Shown here: positions 22,581 to 35,631 of the stretch, one piece after another | Layout: each line of letters starts with the position of its first letter | Position numbering within the stretch: the first letter of the stretch is position 1 | Assembly (NCBI GenBank): GCA_030847615.1 | Contig: JAUMIR010000001.1 | Coordinates: forward strand, 444,842,687-444,906,686 | Direction: 5' to 3' | From: Gambelia wislizenii | Lineage: Eukaryota > Chordata > Lepidosauria > Squamata > Crotaphytidae | Length of the DNA stretch: 64,000 bases | Position numbers and translations under genes: made by a program | The notes under the pieces: generated by a model | The model's database searches: none | What the model was told of the DNA's origin: nothing | Seen by the model: only the letters and a program-made list of their open reading frames with translations

Positions 22581-22798
22581 GACCCAGCGTAGCATGATGG
22601 TTTGGGTGTTGGACTACAGCCTTGGAGACCAGAGTTCGAATCCCCATTTGGCCATGATAACCCACTTGGGCAAGTCACACTTTCTCAGCCTCAGAGGAAG
22701 GCAATGGCAACCCTGCTCTGAACAAATCTTGCCAAGATACCCCCCAGGGTTGCCAAAAGTGAGAAATTACATGAAGGCACACAACAACAACAACAACA
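22581..22798 (+). repeat. Sauria-type SINE, full length
   Basis: A tRNA-like head with an intact B box (AGAGTTCGAATCCCC near 22631) is followed by 'gggcaagtcacactttctca', 'ggcaatggcaaccctgctct' and 'aaatcttgccaagata'. The tail is BovB-like and ends in an (ACA)n run. AATTTAAA flanks both sides as a target duplication. RNA polymerase III would initiate from the tRNA-like head. Confidence 0.9.
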
Positions 22799-22851
22799 AT
22801 TTAAACAGACTAAAAGCATGTTCAACTATTTAATAGGTTGAAAAGATTAGA

Positions 22852-23364
22852 ATCATAGAATCATAGAATTGCAGAGTTGGAAGAGACCACGAGGGCCATC
22901 CAGTCCAACCCCCCTGCCACGCAGGAAATCACAATCAAAGCATCCCCGACAGATGGTCATCCAGCCTCTGTTTAAAGACCTCCAAGGAAGGAGACCCCAC
23001 CACGCTCCGAGGGAGTGTATTCCACTGCCGAACAGCTCTTACTGTCAAAAAGTTCCTCCTCATGTTGAGGTGGAATCTCTGTTCCTGGAGCTTGCACCCA
23101 TTGCTCCATGTTCCAGTCTCTGGAGCAGCAGAAAACAAGCCTGCTCCATCCTCAGCATGACATCCCTTCAAATACTTAAACAGGGCTATCATATCGCCTC
23201 TAAACCGTCTTTTTTCCAGGCTAAACATACCCAGCTCCCTAAGTCTCTCCTCATAAGGCATCGTTTCCAGACCTTTCACCATTTTAGTTGCCCTTCTCTG
23301 GACACGCTCCAATTTGTCAATATCCTTTCTGAATTGTGGTGCCCAGAACTGGACACAGTATTCT
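22852..23364 (-). mobile_element. CR1 LINE 3' end, nested in L2
   Basis: It runs from the tail 'agaatcatagaatcatagaa' through an unbroken ORF2 C-terminal frame ([20 protein letters not shown] to RLDDHLSGML) to 'ctggacacagtattct'. The frame is still open, so this is a young insertion. Confidence 0.92.
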
Positions 23365-24411
23365 AAAAATACTTGGTATAAATTGATTAGGCTCCAAAGG
23401 CTTTGATAAAAGCCCATGTTTTGATGTCATGCCAGAATCAAGCCAGCATTGGTACCAATCAGGCCTTCAAGGGGAGGGCATTTCATAATCTGACTGCCAT
23501 AGCTGAGAAGGCTCTCTTCCATGTCCTCATGCAGTGTATTGTTCCCACTGGTGGAGCACAGGGAAGGCATATATAGGGAGTGAGATTTCTGCAAGTATTG
23601 ATATCCCAAGTGTTTTAGGGCTTTAAATGTAATAAACATCTTACATTTAGACCAACACCATACTGACAGCCAGTGCAATTCCTTTAAGTTCTGTGTTGTA
23701 TGGTGTCTATATATGGTACTCCAGTCAACAATCTAGCTGCAACCTTTGAGTCATCTTCAAGAGCAGCCCCATGTAGAGTACATGACTAATCAGGTTATCC
23801 CTGTCTAGGAAAGGTTTTGGCTGATAGACCAGTCAAAGCTGATTCTAAGCACTCCAAGCCACAGTGTCCTCTTGGGCTTCCAGTGACAAAGATAAATCCA
23901 GGACTACTCCCAACCTACACACTTGCTCCCTCAAGGGCTATTTAACCTCATCCATGATAAGCCATTTACCCAGTTCCTACACTTGGGAACCACCAATCCA
24001 CAGACCCTTTGTCTTATCAGGATTCATCTACATTTTATTGACTTTCATCCAGCCCATGACAGCATCCAGGCACTGGCTAAGCACCAGCATAGCCCCGGAA
24101 GACTCCAATGAAAAGGAGAAGTAGAGCTGTGTGTCATCAGCTAACTGATGGCTCCCAGCCCCCAAACTTCTAGTGGCCTCACCCAGAACTTTAATATAGA
24201 TATTAAATAGCATGGGGAACAGAATGAAATCCTGTAGCACCTCATAGCTTTAATAGCCACTGGGCCAAACAAGAATCCCCCTACACCATTCTCTGGAATT
24301 GGCCCTGTGGGTAGTAGTGGAACCACCATAATGCAGTGCTTTCTACTCCCATCCCTCAGACCTGGTCCAGTAAGACACCATGATCAATGGTATTGAAAGC
24401 TGCTGAGTGGC

Positions 24412-27400
24412 ATTATGTAGTGGGTTGCACTTTTTCCAGGGATGCACAGCACTGGTAAGAGAAGGCAGGCAAAATGTACTGGCTCTCAGCAGCCTGTTTC
24501 TTCAATCCCTTTTTCCAGGATCACTGCACTCATGGATATCTTGCTCCTTGCAGCATTACACGAGTGTAATGCACTACCAGAATTCCAGCCATGATGCTCA
24601 AGGCCAGACAGCTTATTTTGACACCTAGGGCAGAAAATCTCACAGGTTCCTCTACCTGGCAGTAAAAATGCAACAACATTTCAAGCCAACAATCATTTGC
24701 TGCCCTTTTATGGCATTTAAAATGTGCTGCCTGAGGTAGCTGCCTTGTTTTGCCTAACAGTTTAGTGGAGTGGACAGACTATACTGTAAGCAGGAACATC
24801 ACTCAAAATAACAAGTGGGAAAGAGAGTTTCTGGAAGAGTGCTTGCTCAAACTCTAGTCATACTGCATGGAACTGGCCCATCATTTTGAACTCACCTTCA
24901 GCTTCAGCATTTTGTCACCACATTAAACTGCAGGGTTCCCCTGCCTCGACAGCCTTCTCACCCTTCCCATATCTGGTTTCTCTTCTCTCCCCCCTCATAG
25001 GAGAAGCTGTCTTTTGATTTGTGGACCCAATTTTCTCCCGTGTACTTCTTCCTTGCCCTATGAATTGGCTTTTTACCCATATATTTCTGTTCTGCTCAGA
25101 AAGGATTAAGAAACTTCTTTCACCATGTCAGTCCTATTTCTGGTCACTGCCTGTTATCTGGGAATGTAGGACAGTAGTGTTTTGAGAAGAATGTTGCTAA
25201 CAGGCACTGAGATCTACAGTGCAGCCTTCTTGCCTGCCTTCTCCCCACTAAGTGCTCCAATGCTGTAAGGAGATAAAGTTTTGTTCACAATGGGGAGTAT
25301 CTCTGTTATTTCACCCTTTGTCACCAAAGACAGCTGCAGAATTTTCTCCCTTTAAAAACATTTTTCTTTCTAAACATTATCTGTGTCCCTTTGCTTTTCA
25401 ATGTGAAACTTACACAATGGCATTAATCTAACAGTTCTGGCTCTCTCCTCCCCACCCCAAGAGATAGAGAAAAAGAATTTAAAAAGAAGACTGCCTCAGA
25501 TTTGCTTAAACACCAAAATTTTTTAGCATAACCCATAAGAATCAGGGGCAATGCAGGAAAACATTCATGGAACACTGTTTATACTGCATGCCACTACACT
25601 CCGCTCCATACCCAAGGCTGTCTGTGGCAGCCTGTAACAACCCATGCAGGAACAAATCATCTTGTTTCAATGGAAGGTCCCACATAGCCTCACATAGAAT
25701 TCAGGGACAGGACAAATTCATTTTTAAAGAAGACCTGTTCATTTTCTATCTATGCAAAACGAGATACTGCAGAAACACAGGTGTATTCAACCACTATTAT
25801 CAGACTATCAGTTTGAAATCCCTATCCTGGAACTTCAAAATAATCCATTTTTGCTCTCACACAGATTTCTATGCATTGTGGCCAGGGGCGGGGAGAAAAG
25901 CTGGAGACTCCACTCTTCTACACAGCTGCACCGTAAACTATTGCAGGAAAATACCTAGTGAACTGGCAGGAAATATGGGGTATTCCAGTCAGTTCTGGAC
26001 TTCAAATCCCACTAGCCCTAGCCAGCCAGTGGTAGCCAGTAACTTCCATGTCATGGGTGTGGTGAACTGGCTCTTGATTTCATTGCAGACTTTAAAGAAG
26101 CTCTCTGAGGTGGTGAATCCCCTTTAGGGTTCAGCACCTTGGACAACTCCTATAAAGTCTTGAGTAAAACAGAGCTGATTCTCTGCATCCTGACAATGTT
26201 GCTATTTGTCCTAGCCAATGGAGCCAATATCTGGTGAGCCACATGTTCCCCTTTCCTGCCCTAAGAGGAGCCGGCCTTATTCCTCAGTGATTTCCTCATC
26301 CCATTTTAGGAACAATAGCTGCAGAAATATATGGCCCTGTTCATTTTCTCCTAGTTTACAGGGGTGCAAAATCCCATCAATCCCATTTCTTGGTGGGGGA
26401 AAAAAATCCTCTCATCCTTTCTTTCCTTGCTTCTGTAGTGGCACTACCAGAAGGAGGGAGGCTGCAACCATCTACACATGGAAGAAGGAAGGAAAGAAGC
26501 CCTCTCTGACACACAATGGGGAGAAGACATACAGAACAAGTTGCCATCATGTGGCAGTGATAAATTCTAAAGTACATGCATTATCAGGATAGTCTCCATA
26601 GCCCTGCTCCCAGGAAAGACCAAAAATGCAGGCTGAAAGAAACCAGTTCTAGAAGTTTTCATCAGAAGCAAGGATTTTGTATAACTGATGGATCTTAATT
26701 GCTCATTCAAAAGCAAAGCACCCCCCAAGTTCTTTGCATTACAGTAGTGACAACTCTGACCAGTTACTGGAACCATGGTGTCATGACAACCTTGGACCCT
26801 ATTAACTTTATGCTCAGAATGCTTGGAGACATCATCACAGCCTATTGTTGAGGGGTCCATAGGTATCCCCTCTAAGATAAGTTAGCAATGGACCACTGGA
26901 CAGAGAGTCACTATGTGATTACTCAAGGATGCAAAAGAGGCAGTAAAAAACCACCATGCATTACCACACACCAGGCTTGATTATATGCCCTAACCAGTAT
27001 CTAGTCAGCTTCAAAGCAAGACTTCCATCATCTGTGCTCCAGTCATCTTCCAGGTTGTGACCACACAAGTGAAGTGTCTGCTTGCTTGGTCTCCCACCAC
27101 ACAGAAGTACCAATCAGCTATGTAAAGGTCTGAGGTGGCCACTTAGCTCAATGTTTTCTCAATTTTGTCACATTTGTCACCTCACTTTTGTGTAGCACAA
27201 TCAAAGAATCATATATAGCATCTGGGAAGAATTTAGCTGGCACAGAACATGGGTGTCCATTTGTTTTAAGTATCATCCAGATGTCGTTTCATCCTGTATG
27301 CTTCTAAAATTCACATCCCATTATAAAATCCTCCAGCTGGCAGCATCTCCCTGAAGACCTCATCTATAGCTTTGTGCTCAGTGAGTGACAACAGCTTCTT

Positions 27401-27671
27401 ATTTGTTTTTTTGTGCATAATCCTAAGAACTGGATTTAATATTTCTAAGTGTACTTCACACACCATGAAACACAGCCCAGTGTTACAGTTTCCAGGGTCA
27501 CTGCAGTTATCTGGGAGATCAGAAAACACAGGGCGTGCTGGTGGAACGTACTGTCCAGAGTCCCAGATGACGCATGTGGAGCTTAATAGCTCCACACACA
27601 CAGTTCCATGCCTTCCCACCCCCAGACAGCTGCCAACCCCCTTTGGAATCACTGCTATGGCTGCTTAACAG
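24412..27671. other. Unassigned 3.3-kb stretch
   Basis: No recognisable gene or repeat. The longest plus-strand frame (25567-26127, 186 codons) has no domain I know, and I treat it as chance. A block at 25960-26040 ('tctggacttcaaatccca') may be another worn copy of the palindromic repeat at 5183. Confidence 0.4.
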
Positions 27672-27828
27672 CCATGGAAGGTAAGGCAACTGGGCAGTAA
27701 GGACTGTCTTTTGTGTCCACTGCAGTTCACTACAGACAGATGAAGCAGAATAACAACCATGCCCCTCTGCCTGCATCTCAAGTGAACTGCAGTGGGGACA
27801 AGAGGCAGTCATTGATGCTTACCTCCCC
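27672..27828. repeat. Imperfect palindrome
   Basis: 'ccactgcagttcact' (27718) faces 'agtgaactgcagtgg' (27780). The arms continue outward less well to 'aggtaag' and 'cttacct'. It looks like a small foldback element, but the ends are not defined. Confidence 0.45.
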
Positions 27829-27992
27829 CTCCCCCTACTGTAATAGTGTCCTCACTGGGCTTGGCAGCTGCCAGGGGACTATTTGGGAAAGGGTTCAAGA
27901 GACTACAGAATAACCCCTTGTGCTGTTCAAAACAACCTATGTGTGTGTCACTAACAGGATTCCAGCCATTGTGTAGTCATTGCTGAAATGTG

Positions 27993-28210
27993 TTCTGTTG
28001 TTGTGTGCCTTCAAGTCATTTCCAACTTATGGTGACCCTAAGGCGAGCTTATCATGGGGGTTTCTTGGCAAGATTTGTTTGGGGGGGGGTTGCCTTTGCC
28101 TTCCTCTGAAGCTGAGAGAGTGTGACTTGTCCAAGATCACCCAGTGAGTTTCAATGGTCAGCAGGGATTCAGACCCTAGTCTCCAGAGTCATAGTCAAAC
28201 CATTAAACTC
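27993..28210 (-). repeat. Sauria-type SINE
   Basis: Antisense copy. The tail side reads 'tgttgttgtgtgccttcaag', then 'tccaacttatggtgacccta', 'cttggcaagatttgttt', 'agagtgtgacttgtccaaga', and the tRNA-like head with the B-box complement 'gggattcagaccc' near 28173. Confidence 0.9.
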
Positions 28211-28265
28211 AAGTCATTAAAACCATGTTGGCTCTCATTAGTCAAATGGATGCACACAAACTGTA

Positions 28266-28446
28266 CTTACTTGAATGTATGTCATTAACAGACTGCCCTA
28301 TGAATGTTCCTCAATGACCATTTGGATATTTTCATAAAGGAATTAGACAAAAGTATTTGTCAAATTCATCTATGAAAATATCCAAATGGTCTATGAGGAA
28401 CATTCATAGGGCAGCCTGTTAATGAAATGCATTCATGTAAGTATAA
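28266..28446. mobile_element. Palindromic MITE, TA-flanked
   Basis: Arms of about 73 bases (28268-28339 and 28371-28443) are inverted copies with only a few differences: 'tgccctatgaatgttcctca' against 'gaggaacattcatagggca'. The spacer is about 31 bases. Each arm starts CTTAC(T/A)TGAATG and TA stands at both outer ends, which suggests a Tc1/mariner-type insertion. It has no coding capacity. Confidence 0.7.
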
Positions 28447-29782
28447 CTTGTGTCTCTGTGTGTGCTTTTTTGGATGGAGCTTGGGAGCTATTCTCTTCCC
28501 TTACGCCCCATCTCCAAACTCCCACCTCAGGAAACTGTGAAGCCCCAAGTGGGGGAGTGGCTGTGGCAGTGGCTACTGCTACTTACCAACTGGTAGGGGA
28601 AGCAGCGGGGGGAGGCAATTCATACCATGAAGCTATAGCTTCTCTGGACTCCTAGGGGAAGGAAAAGGAGGTGCACTCCATCTGTGAGTGCATCCTCATT
28701 TCTTTCCCTGCCTCCCCCCCCCCCAAGCTGAGTTAGCTGCTACTTCATGGTCTAAATCACCTCCTGCCTGTCTCCCACAGGACACAAAACTGAGCAGCAG
28801 GACACAAAACTGAGTGGACAGAGCTGCACTCCAACACAGGATCTCAGCCATAGCTTGCTTTTCCCCCTTGTATAGTCTGGCTGTTTTTCATCACCCCACC
28901 AGGGCCCTCTTTACCACAAGCAACACTAGACAGAAGGAGAATAGAGATGCTAGGCCCAGAGTCAATGAGATAATTATTTTCCCTCAGAGTTGATACTTTT
29001 TTCCTGCTTATGCCAGTGAAATGTCCCTGCCTAGTCCAAAGAAATACAGGGGTTGACATCCTGTTAGTGACTAACACGTGTGTGAATTGTGCACATCAGC
29101 CAAATAACAGTATTTAAATAACAGCATTAATAACTAATATTTTCTGTACTGAAAACAGTAACATTCCAAAGAGTAGATGGAACACCAGCAGCATGGTGGA
29201 ATGATGCTATACTTGGGCACAAGTGATCAGCAAAACCCAGATCCAGTCAGCAAAGTGACCTTGCAGGTATTTGCAAAGAAATCAAAGTTCATTTAGCTCC
29301 AGAACCAAGACAGGATCATGCCATACATACTTTACACATGTGTCAGGTTCCCTCCAGAAGCAGTTGGTCATTTTTGTCTGATCTGGAAGCCCCTATTCAG
29401 CTGAGGTTTGCAGAAGTGGAGTTGTGCATGCAGACCCATTGTGTGTGTGGTGCCATTGTGCACTGCACATGCAGGTGAGTTTACTTATTGCAATCATGCA
29501 TTTTACATTTGTTTGCCCATTCAGTTGCACAGTGCTAAGTTCACTAATCACATACCTCGGTGAGTGTAAAGTAATATTCTGTCTTCTTGACATAGGATGT
29601 CGGCCTGTAATTTTTAATTCCTCCATTCTGCTCAACTTTACCAGAACATGAAGACAAAGGAGGACTCATATTGTGTAGGCTTTGTCAGCTTTGCTTCTTC
29701 TAGCAACAATCAATTTAGGCTTGCCTGAACCTCCTGATCCAGAAAGAGAGATGGAAAGAATGAAGTGTTGGTTTTTTCCCCC
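28447..29782. other. Unassigned DNA
   Basis: A GC-rich patch at 28480-28760 holds a poly-C run (28715-28724). No gene, promoter or repeat is clear enough to name. Confidence 0.35.
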
Positions 29783-29992
29783 AGTCTGTCTGATCTGAGA
29801 AGCTAAGAAGGGTCAATCATGGCTAGTACTTGGATAGGAGACAACCAATGAATATCAGATGCTGTAGGCTATATTTCAGAGGAAGGAACTGGCAAAACCA
29901 CCTCTGAGTATTCCTTGCCCAATAAAACCCTATGAAATTCATGGGGTCACCATAAGTTGACAGGCGACTTGAAGGCACATATACACAGAACC
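29783..29992 (+). repeat. 5S rRNA-derived SINE with BovB-like tail
   Basis: The head reads 'tctgatctgagaagctaaga', 'agtacttggataggagac' and 'atgctgtaggct', which is the second half of 5S rRNA including its internal promoter region. A unique middle follows ('ggaaggaactggcaaaacca', 'tattccttgcccaa'). The tail 'gtcaccataagttgacaggc' is the one used by Sauria SINEs. The start of the 5S part is missing compared with the copy at 60762. Confidence 0.92.
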
Positions 29993-32234
29993 ATGGCAGC
30001 ATTCTATCTTGGTTCTAGATCTAAATGGACTTGAATTTCTTTGCAAATTTATGCAAGTTCACTTTGTTGATTGGATCTGGGTTTTGCTGGCCACTTGCAG
30101 GCCTGAATGGTATTATTCTGCAACACTGTTGGTGCTCCATGTGCTCTTTTGAGCTCTACTGTTGTTATCAGAGAAAATATTATTTCTTAATAATATTTAA
30201 ATATTGTTATTTGGTTCACATGTGTAATATTGATCCTTTCCCCACATCTAAATGGCTCTAAGTGGAGGATAAGGTGGGTATAAGGCAGAATGGGCAAATT
30301 GCAGCCCCTCAACTGTACTAACTGTACTTCTGTGCCCTCTGAACCTCCCCCTCCCAATGTTTTTTTAAGAAAGGGTCAATTTTGAGAAAGGGTCAAAACC
30401 ATGCAGAAAGCCCCACGAATACATGAAAATGCACAAAAATACCCTTAGCCCTCCCTCACAAGTGCTCCAGACCTACATCCCCCCCCCCAATACCACTGTT
30501 TTCCTCTACAGTCCTTTTCAAAATGATGGCAGGAAGTGGTGCAATGTCACTTCTATCACCATTTTAAAAAGAACTACAAAAGAAAACAGAAGTATTTGGG
30601 TTTGTTGTGGGGGGTGTTGCTCACAGGATAGGGGCTGAGGAAGAAAACTGGCTCCTGAACCTATATGGTTGCTCACCCTTGGTACAGAGGCCACACATCA
30701 CAGAAGCTAACTGTGAGAGCATGCAGACCTGGAGAGTGCTACTTCACTTTTCTTTCTGGGTCTTTCCATTGGCCAAGGAAAGGTTGTTGCTGTCTTGCTG
30801 AAGCTTACGAACATTTTGCTCTGATTACTTTCCCAATTCTGAGTGAAGGCTGCAAGGAGAGATGGACGCAACACATCTTTCTCCCAGCACAACACAAAAC
30901 CAAGAGCATGCATCCTTTCTGTGCCAAGGTAAACTATTCTGCTTCTGTTCTTTTCCATGTGAAATGTTTGTAAGAGATTAATGATGTCCTTTGGGTGTTA
31001 GGGAGACAGGCGGTGGCTGGTGACATAGTTGGCCCTGCCTCCAGTGATCCTGGCCTTTGCCTCACACACTCTATCTGGCATGAGCCACCACTGACTTTAC
31101 AGCTTTGGTGCATCACCAGAGGGGAGAATTTTTTTAATGGAAAACTCTGGAATTTTACTTATTTTCTCCTTTTCATAATCACTAAAGCAAGATCTCTCAA
31201 TGCAGCAACTTTCTGGAGCCTGCTCAGGAGCTGCTGAGGTACAATTTTGAATACAAGGTATCCACCCACCAAGGAGGTGGTGGTGACGACAAGGTCTGTG
31301 TCATGAAGACAATGCTAATGAGGTCAATCTGAGAGATGGTTTTCTCAAGAAATTGAGAAGTGGGTTGATGATCACTCCATAACTGCAACCATGGACTTTT
31401 AAGTTTCAACGGTAACCCAAACATGCAAGCTCAGAAGAAAGCCTATGTCTTTACAATGGCAGATCCTTTAGTGCCTATCCCCACCCCCATTTTGAAGAAA
31501 TGAGTCCCACAGATAGAAGCTGAAGATCATGGCAGGTTGCTATGGCAATGTGCGTTTAATCTCACTGTTTCCAAGGCAACTGTAATGGCCCATTCTGTTC
31601 CTCTAAAGGATGTCAAAGGTAAATGAGACCTGATTAGCCATACAGGGACATGAGTCAAAATGCTGATAGGATACGAAGACTGAAAGTAGGAACTCTTGTC
31701 ATTAAAAAATAAAATATCAAAACAAATGGGGAGAGGACAATATAAACAGGTCTTATTGGAACCATCTAAGACTATAATGTTTCAGGTTCCTGAGTGAAAT
31801 TAAGTTACCTGTTGGTGATCAGGACTAGGAAAATGGGTTTAATTGGATAGTTAGACCCATAAAGTCAAGAATTGCCACCAGTCATTTCACAGGAGACCTC
31901 AGAGCACCTTGAAGATGATGATGCAAATAAAAGAACTGCTAGTCTTGACAAACAGATGCTACAAAGCTCAAAAATCTTGTTATGGTTGAGAGAACACATG
32001 TGTGAACATTTTTTGCTCCCTGCATGTTGGCACTGGAAGGTCTTGCTTTACTTTAGCATTCAAATGTATTGAAAGACACTCCACTGTAACCTGGAAGTCA
32101 AGATCCAGAAGCATAATTGAATGTCTTCCCTGGTATGTATGTATGTATGTATGCATACATGTGGGGTGTGTGTGTGTAGTATTCCTCTGTGTGTGTGTAT
32201 TTGTCAAAAGGAATATACGACATTGATCATATTG
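29993..32234. other. Unassigned 2.2-kb stretch
   Basis: No gene recognised. It contains short TATG repeats at 32130-32150 and a (TG)n patch at 32162-32200. Confidence 0.4.
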
Positions 32235-32935
32235 GAGTAAGATTTATATGAACATAACAGCCAGGCTGGATGAGACCAAAAGCCTGGCCAGTCCAACATT
32301 CTGTTCCCATGATAGCCAGTTAGTTGCTCACAAGAAGCCCACCAACAGAATATGAGTGCAACTGCATCATCCATTTCATGTGCCCCAGCAACTGACACAT
32401 AAAGATTTATTGCATGAGAAAAAGGAAGTGGAAGTGCAGCCAGATAATAGTGCATCCCATTTGGCCTTGCCACATGTTGTCATATTTCTTCAGTTCATGG
32501 GAGATGGTTGTAAAAGCGAGTCTTTATTCTAATTGAAGAAAAAATCTGTAAGAAAAAAAGACTAACTTTTACAACCGTCTCCCACGATGGGACCAGAACT
32601 GAAGAACTACTGAAGAAATACAACATCATGCGATAAGGCAGAGTGGGACGTGCTGTTATCTGGCTATACTTCTGCTTCCCTTCCCTCGTTAAATAAGCCT
32701 CATAGAGCAGGTGACATATTGCCATCCTGACTAGTAGACATATGATGGCCCCATCCCCCATGAATTTATAACCCCCACTTTTGTAGCCATCTAAGTGGGC
32801 AGCCCTCTCTACAGCTCATGGTAGTGAGTTCCACTGTTTAACCATGTGTAGTGCACAAAAGTACTTCCTTTTATCTGTTCTGATACTTCCATTCAAAACA
32901 TGTCACATTTTAAGTTACTGTGGACCAATTCATAA
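32235..32935 (-). mobile_element. Old CR1/L3-like LINE 3' end, interrupted by a foldback element
   Basis: The left part (32250-32415) holds 'aacataacagccaggctgga', 'agtccaacattctgttccc' and 'gaagcccaccaaca'. The right part (32800-32920) holds 'gtgagttccactgtttaacc' and 'agtacttccttttatctgtt'. Both belong to a widespread old reptile CR1/L3-type end. The middle is a foldback insertion at about 32416-32692. Confidence 0.6.
32416..32692. mobile_element. Foldback element
   Basis: The left arm ('gtgcagccagataatagtgc', 'gttgtcatatttcttcagtt', 'gggagatggttgtaaaag') is matched inverted by the right arm ('cttttacaaccgtctccc', 'gaagaaatacaacatcatgc', 'gctgttatctggctatac'). The central spacer is about 30 bases. 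The arms span over 100 bases and the right one has a short internal duplication. Confidence 0.62.
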
Positions 32936-34935
32936 GCTACTTTACTTGGAAGTTTAGTTTCAGATATCTAGGCTATGACCTACATTTAGCTAATATACCA
33001 AACAAAAGCATAAGTCTGAGTCCCTCTTTTTGATGTTCTTTTTGATGAATGTTGTAAGCTGCTTTGTTTTATTATATTTTGGTTGAAGGATGGCATATGA
33101 ATAAAAATTCCCAAACCTTTCCCTTCACAGACTTTAACTGTGAACTCTTTTATTTAGTCATTCAGTCTGACCCAACTCAAAACGTATTCCTTCAACTAAA
33201 CCTTAAGCAAGATAGATGTTATCCACTGCCAAGGACCCATACAGCAGTCCACTCGATGGACAGAATAGATGTCCCTTACTTCTGTTGCAGTTGAGTATTT
33301 GTAAGTCTAAAGAATGTGACTAATGGAGCACAAGGCTAATAAATTAGTTTTACATTTGGAATTAAGAATCTGGTAATTTGCACATATTGGTTGTGCCCTG
33401 TTAATGACATATGCAGACATACTGTACCTTGCACTGTGCATGCAGAGTGATTTTTAATTTTTTGGGGGGGAGGACATTGTGAAATGGTCTTATCCAGCTG
33501 AGGGCAGCATAAGCAGAGTTGCACATGCAGTAGTGCAATGCATATTGACCACTGATCCACATATGTTGCAATACATTTGTCTTCAGTGTAGGGGTTGCAT
33601 AACAACCCTGCTTGCAGATATTTATGCTCTATTAGAGCAATGTAGGCTCTTAGCCTGAGCATGCTAAGAATCATAATGCCAAGCAAACTGTTTAGAATCT
33701 AAATTTTAGGTCACAAAACAGAACTTAGCTTTTCTTGTTCCAGCCTTTGCATAGAACAAAGACATATTCAGAACACATCCAAGTAGGCTTCTATGGATAA
33801 TGTGAATGTTGGAGTACTGGGAGATACTTTCAGGTCAAGGAACCAAATAAGCAACAAGCCAGCCTGACAATAATCCTATTTGACAACCCATTACCCATGG
33901 TCACCATATATGATGCTTTCACTATACAGGTGTAATGACTAAAGAAGGGTCTATTTTATTATAGTCAGCAGCAAGTTTCCAAACTGTATGCAGGTGATAA
34001 AAGAAGAATAAACATAATCTTAATAGATGATACACGTGGGTGCATATGTTCACTCCAAACTACACCCACATGAGGAAAATATCATGTGTGTAGCAGCATT
34101 TGGTTAGGCATACACCTGTTTTTCAGATTTTGAAAACAAACAGGTGCCAACAAAATTTGTAAAAAACAAACAAACCCAAACCCTCTATGTTCCCAACACA
34201 ATTTGAATATGGTAGCATTTTTTAAAATAGCATCTACAGTATAGATTCAAAGCCATCATTCCCACTTAGCAGGTGGGAAGCATTCAGGTTTTGTTGCGGT
34301 ATATAAATGCATTAGAGTATAAGCAAATGTATAATGCATTTAGATAGCTGGGGGGGACTAGAATAATTTGTGATGACTCTTTTTGACTCCATTTGTGCTC
34401 TTTTGATAATGGCTCTAACAATTCTCCCCAGGCCACTCTTTTGCATTGCTACACTTGAAGACTTGGGAGCACCAGCTCCATACTCCATGCATTTGGGACT
34501 AACGGGATGACCCTTTTAAACAACAGTCAGCAGTCAAAGCTTTTCTATTTTGAAAGAGCTGAACCAATTGCCTAACATACTCCTGAATAAAAGATTTTCT
34601 AAACAAAGGAAACACTTCACTACTTTTAAGGCTGAAATCCATTGACAGGGAGAAGACAGCCCAGCCAAAATTTCCTTTAACCAATTCTTCAGCTATTTGC
34701 ATCTCAAAGGACAAGGATGCCCTCTAGTGAGGCAATGATATAATTCTAGCGGAGAAAAGTATAGCTTTGGATGTCCTATCAAATTTTAACAGAGCACACA
34801 GGTGCATGAAAAAACACTGCCATAATTCACATTTGTAGAGAAATTACTATGTAATATTATGTAAACAGAGCTTGGGTTCAAATTTCAATTTACCACTCCT
34901 GTGGATTGTGTAAATTAAAGCTATTTTGTACATGT
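32936..34935. other. Unassigned 2-kb stretch
   Basis: No supportable gene or named repeat. Confidence 0.4.
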
Positions 34936-35070
34936 TATTGTTAATTGCCATCAATTTGGCTTCAAATGAGAGATCTCCAAGACACCCTGGCATCACCAGA
35001 CCTGCTCAGGTCCTGCTCATTCAGGGCTGTGGCTTCCTTAATTGAATCTATCCACCTGCAGTTTCATACC
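34936..35070 (-). repeat. BovB 3' fragment
   Basis: 'gagatctccaagacaccctg', 'cagacctgctcaggtcctgc' and 'ggcttccttaattgaatcta' match the antisense BovB end at 3495-3590. Confidence 0.7.
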
Positions 35071-35631
35071 TGCATGCACACATACAAACACATACACCTC
35101 TTTCAGGGACAAGAAGTCAGCTGCATCCTTTTTAATTTCACAATGTTAGCAGGGCAGATCCAATTTCTTGCATTGTGCCATTTCCCTCTACAGTCCCCTC
35201 AAAACCTCAGCTATTCCTCAAAAAGGGGCTTGCCCTTCATTTTAGAATTTGATTAATTCATTAAGTCACTTGGACAAACGCATCAGAGGTTTTGCCAAAT
35301 AGGATATGCTCTTTTTACAAGGGTTACTTCTTTGTTAAAACTGGAAAGGAAACAGAGCACCAAAATAGTTTGTAACAGAAGAACACTACAGATGGACAGC
35401 ACAGTACAGGCACACTTTTTTTGGCAGTGGCAGCCCATGGCTATCATGCAGCGAGACAGTGAATCCGCCCTGAGTTTCAATCTGAATTTTGAAAGTGCTG
35501 AACCCTAGGTCCAAAATATATGCAGACCTTGGAAAGGTCCTCTTAACTTCAGACTAAAATCTAAACTGGACTCACTGCTCTGCTGACCTGGGCATCACTA
35601 GCAGCCTTTAATTGCAGGAGGGAGGAGATAT
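35071..35631. other. Unassigned DNA
   Basis: Nothing recognised. Confidence 0.4.

Larger units (their letters stand above)
22455..24411 (-). mobile_element. L2-type LINE 3' half, interrupted by a SINE and a CR1
   Basis: The minus strand near 24028-24240 encodes a reverse transcriptase piece: FPMLFNIYIKVLGEATRSLG, then ADDTQLYFSFSLESSG and CLDAVMGWMKVNK. This is the A/YADD active-site region of the L2 type. A long non-coding or worn 3' part follows (23370-24000), and the 3' end lies at 22455-22580. The Sauria SINE at 22581 and the CR1 at 22852 interrupt it. The frame is broken many times and the 5' end is lost near 24411. The exact clade (L2 or a CR1 relative) is an inference. Confidence 0.7.

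Noticed and set aside
22581..22660. A functional tRNA gene
   Set aside because: Box A/B-like sequence is present, but no full cloverleaf; it is the head of a SINE.
25567..26127. 186-codon plus-strand frame as a gene
   Set aside because: No domain, signal peptide, splice sites or poly(A) signal, and composition like its surroundings.
29783..29992. A genuine 5S rRNA gene
   Set aside because: The 5S-like part is incomplete and continues into a SINE body and BovB-like tail.
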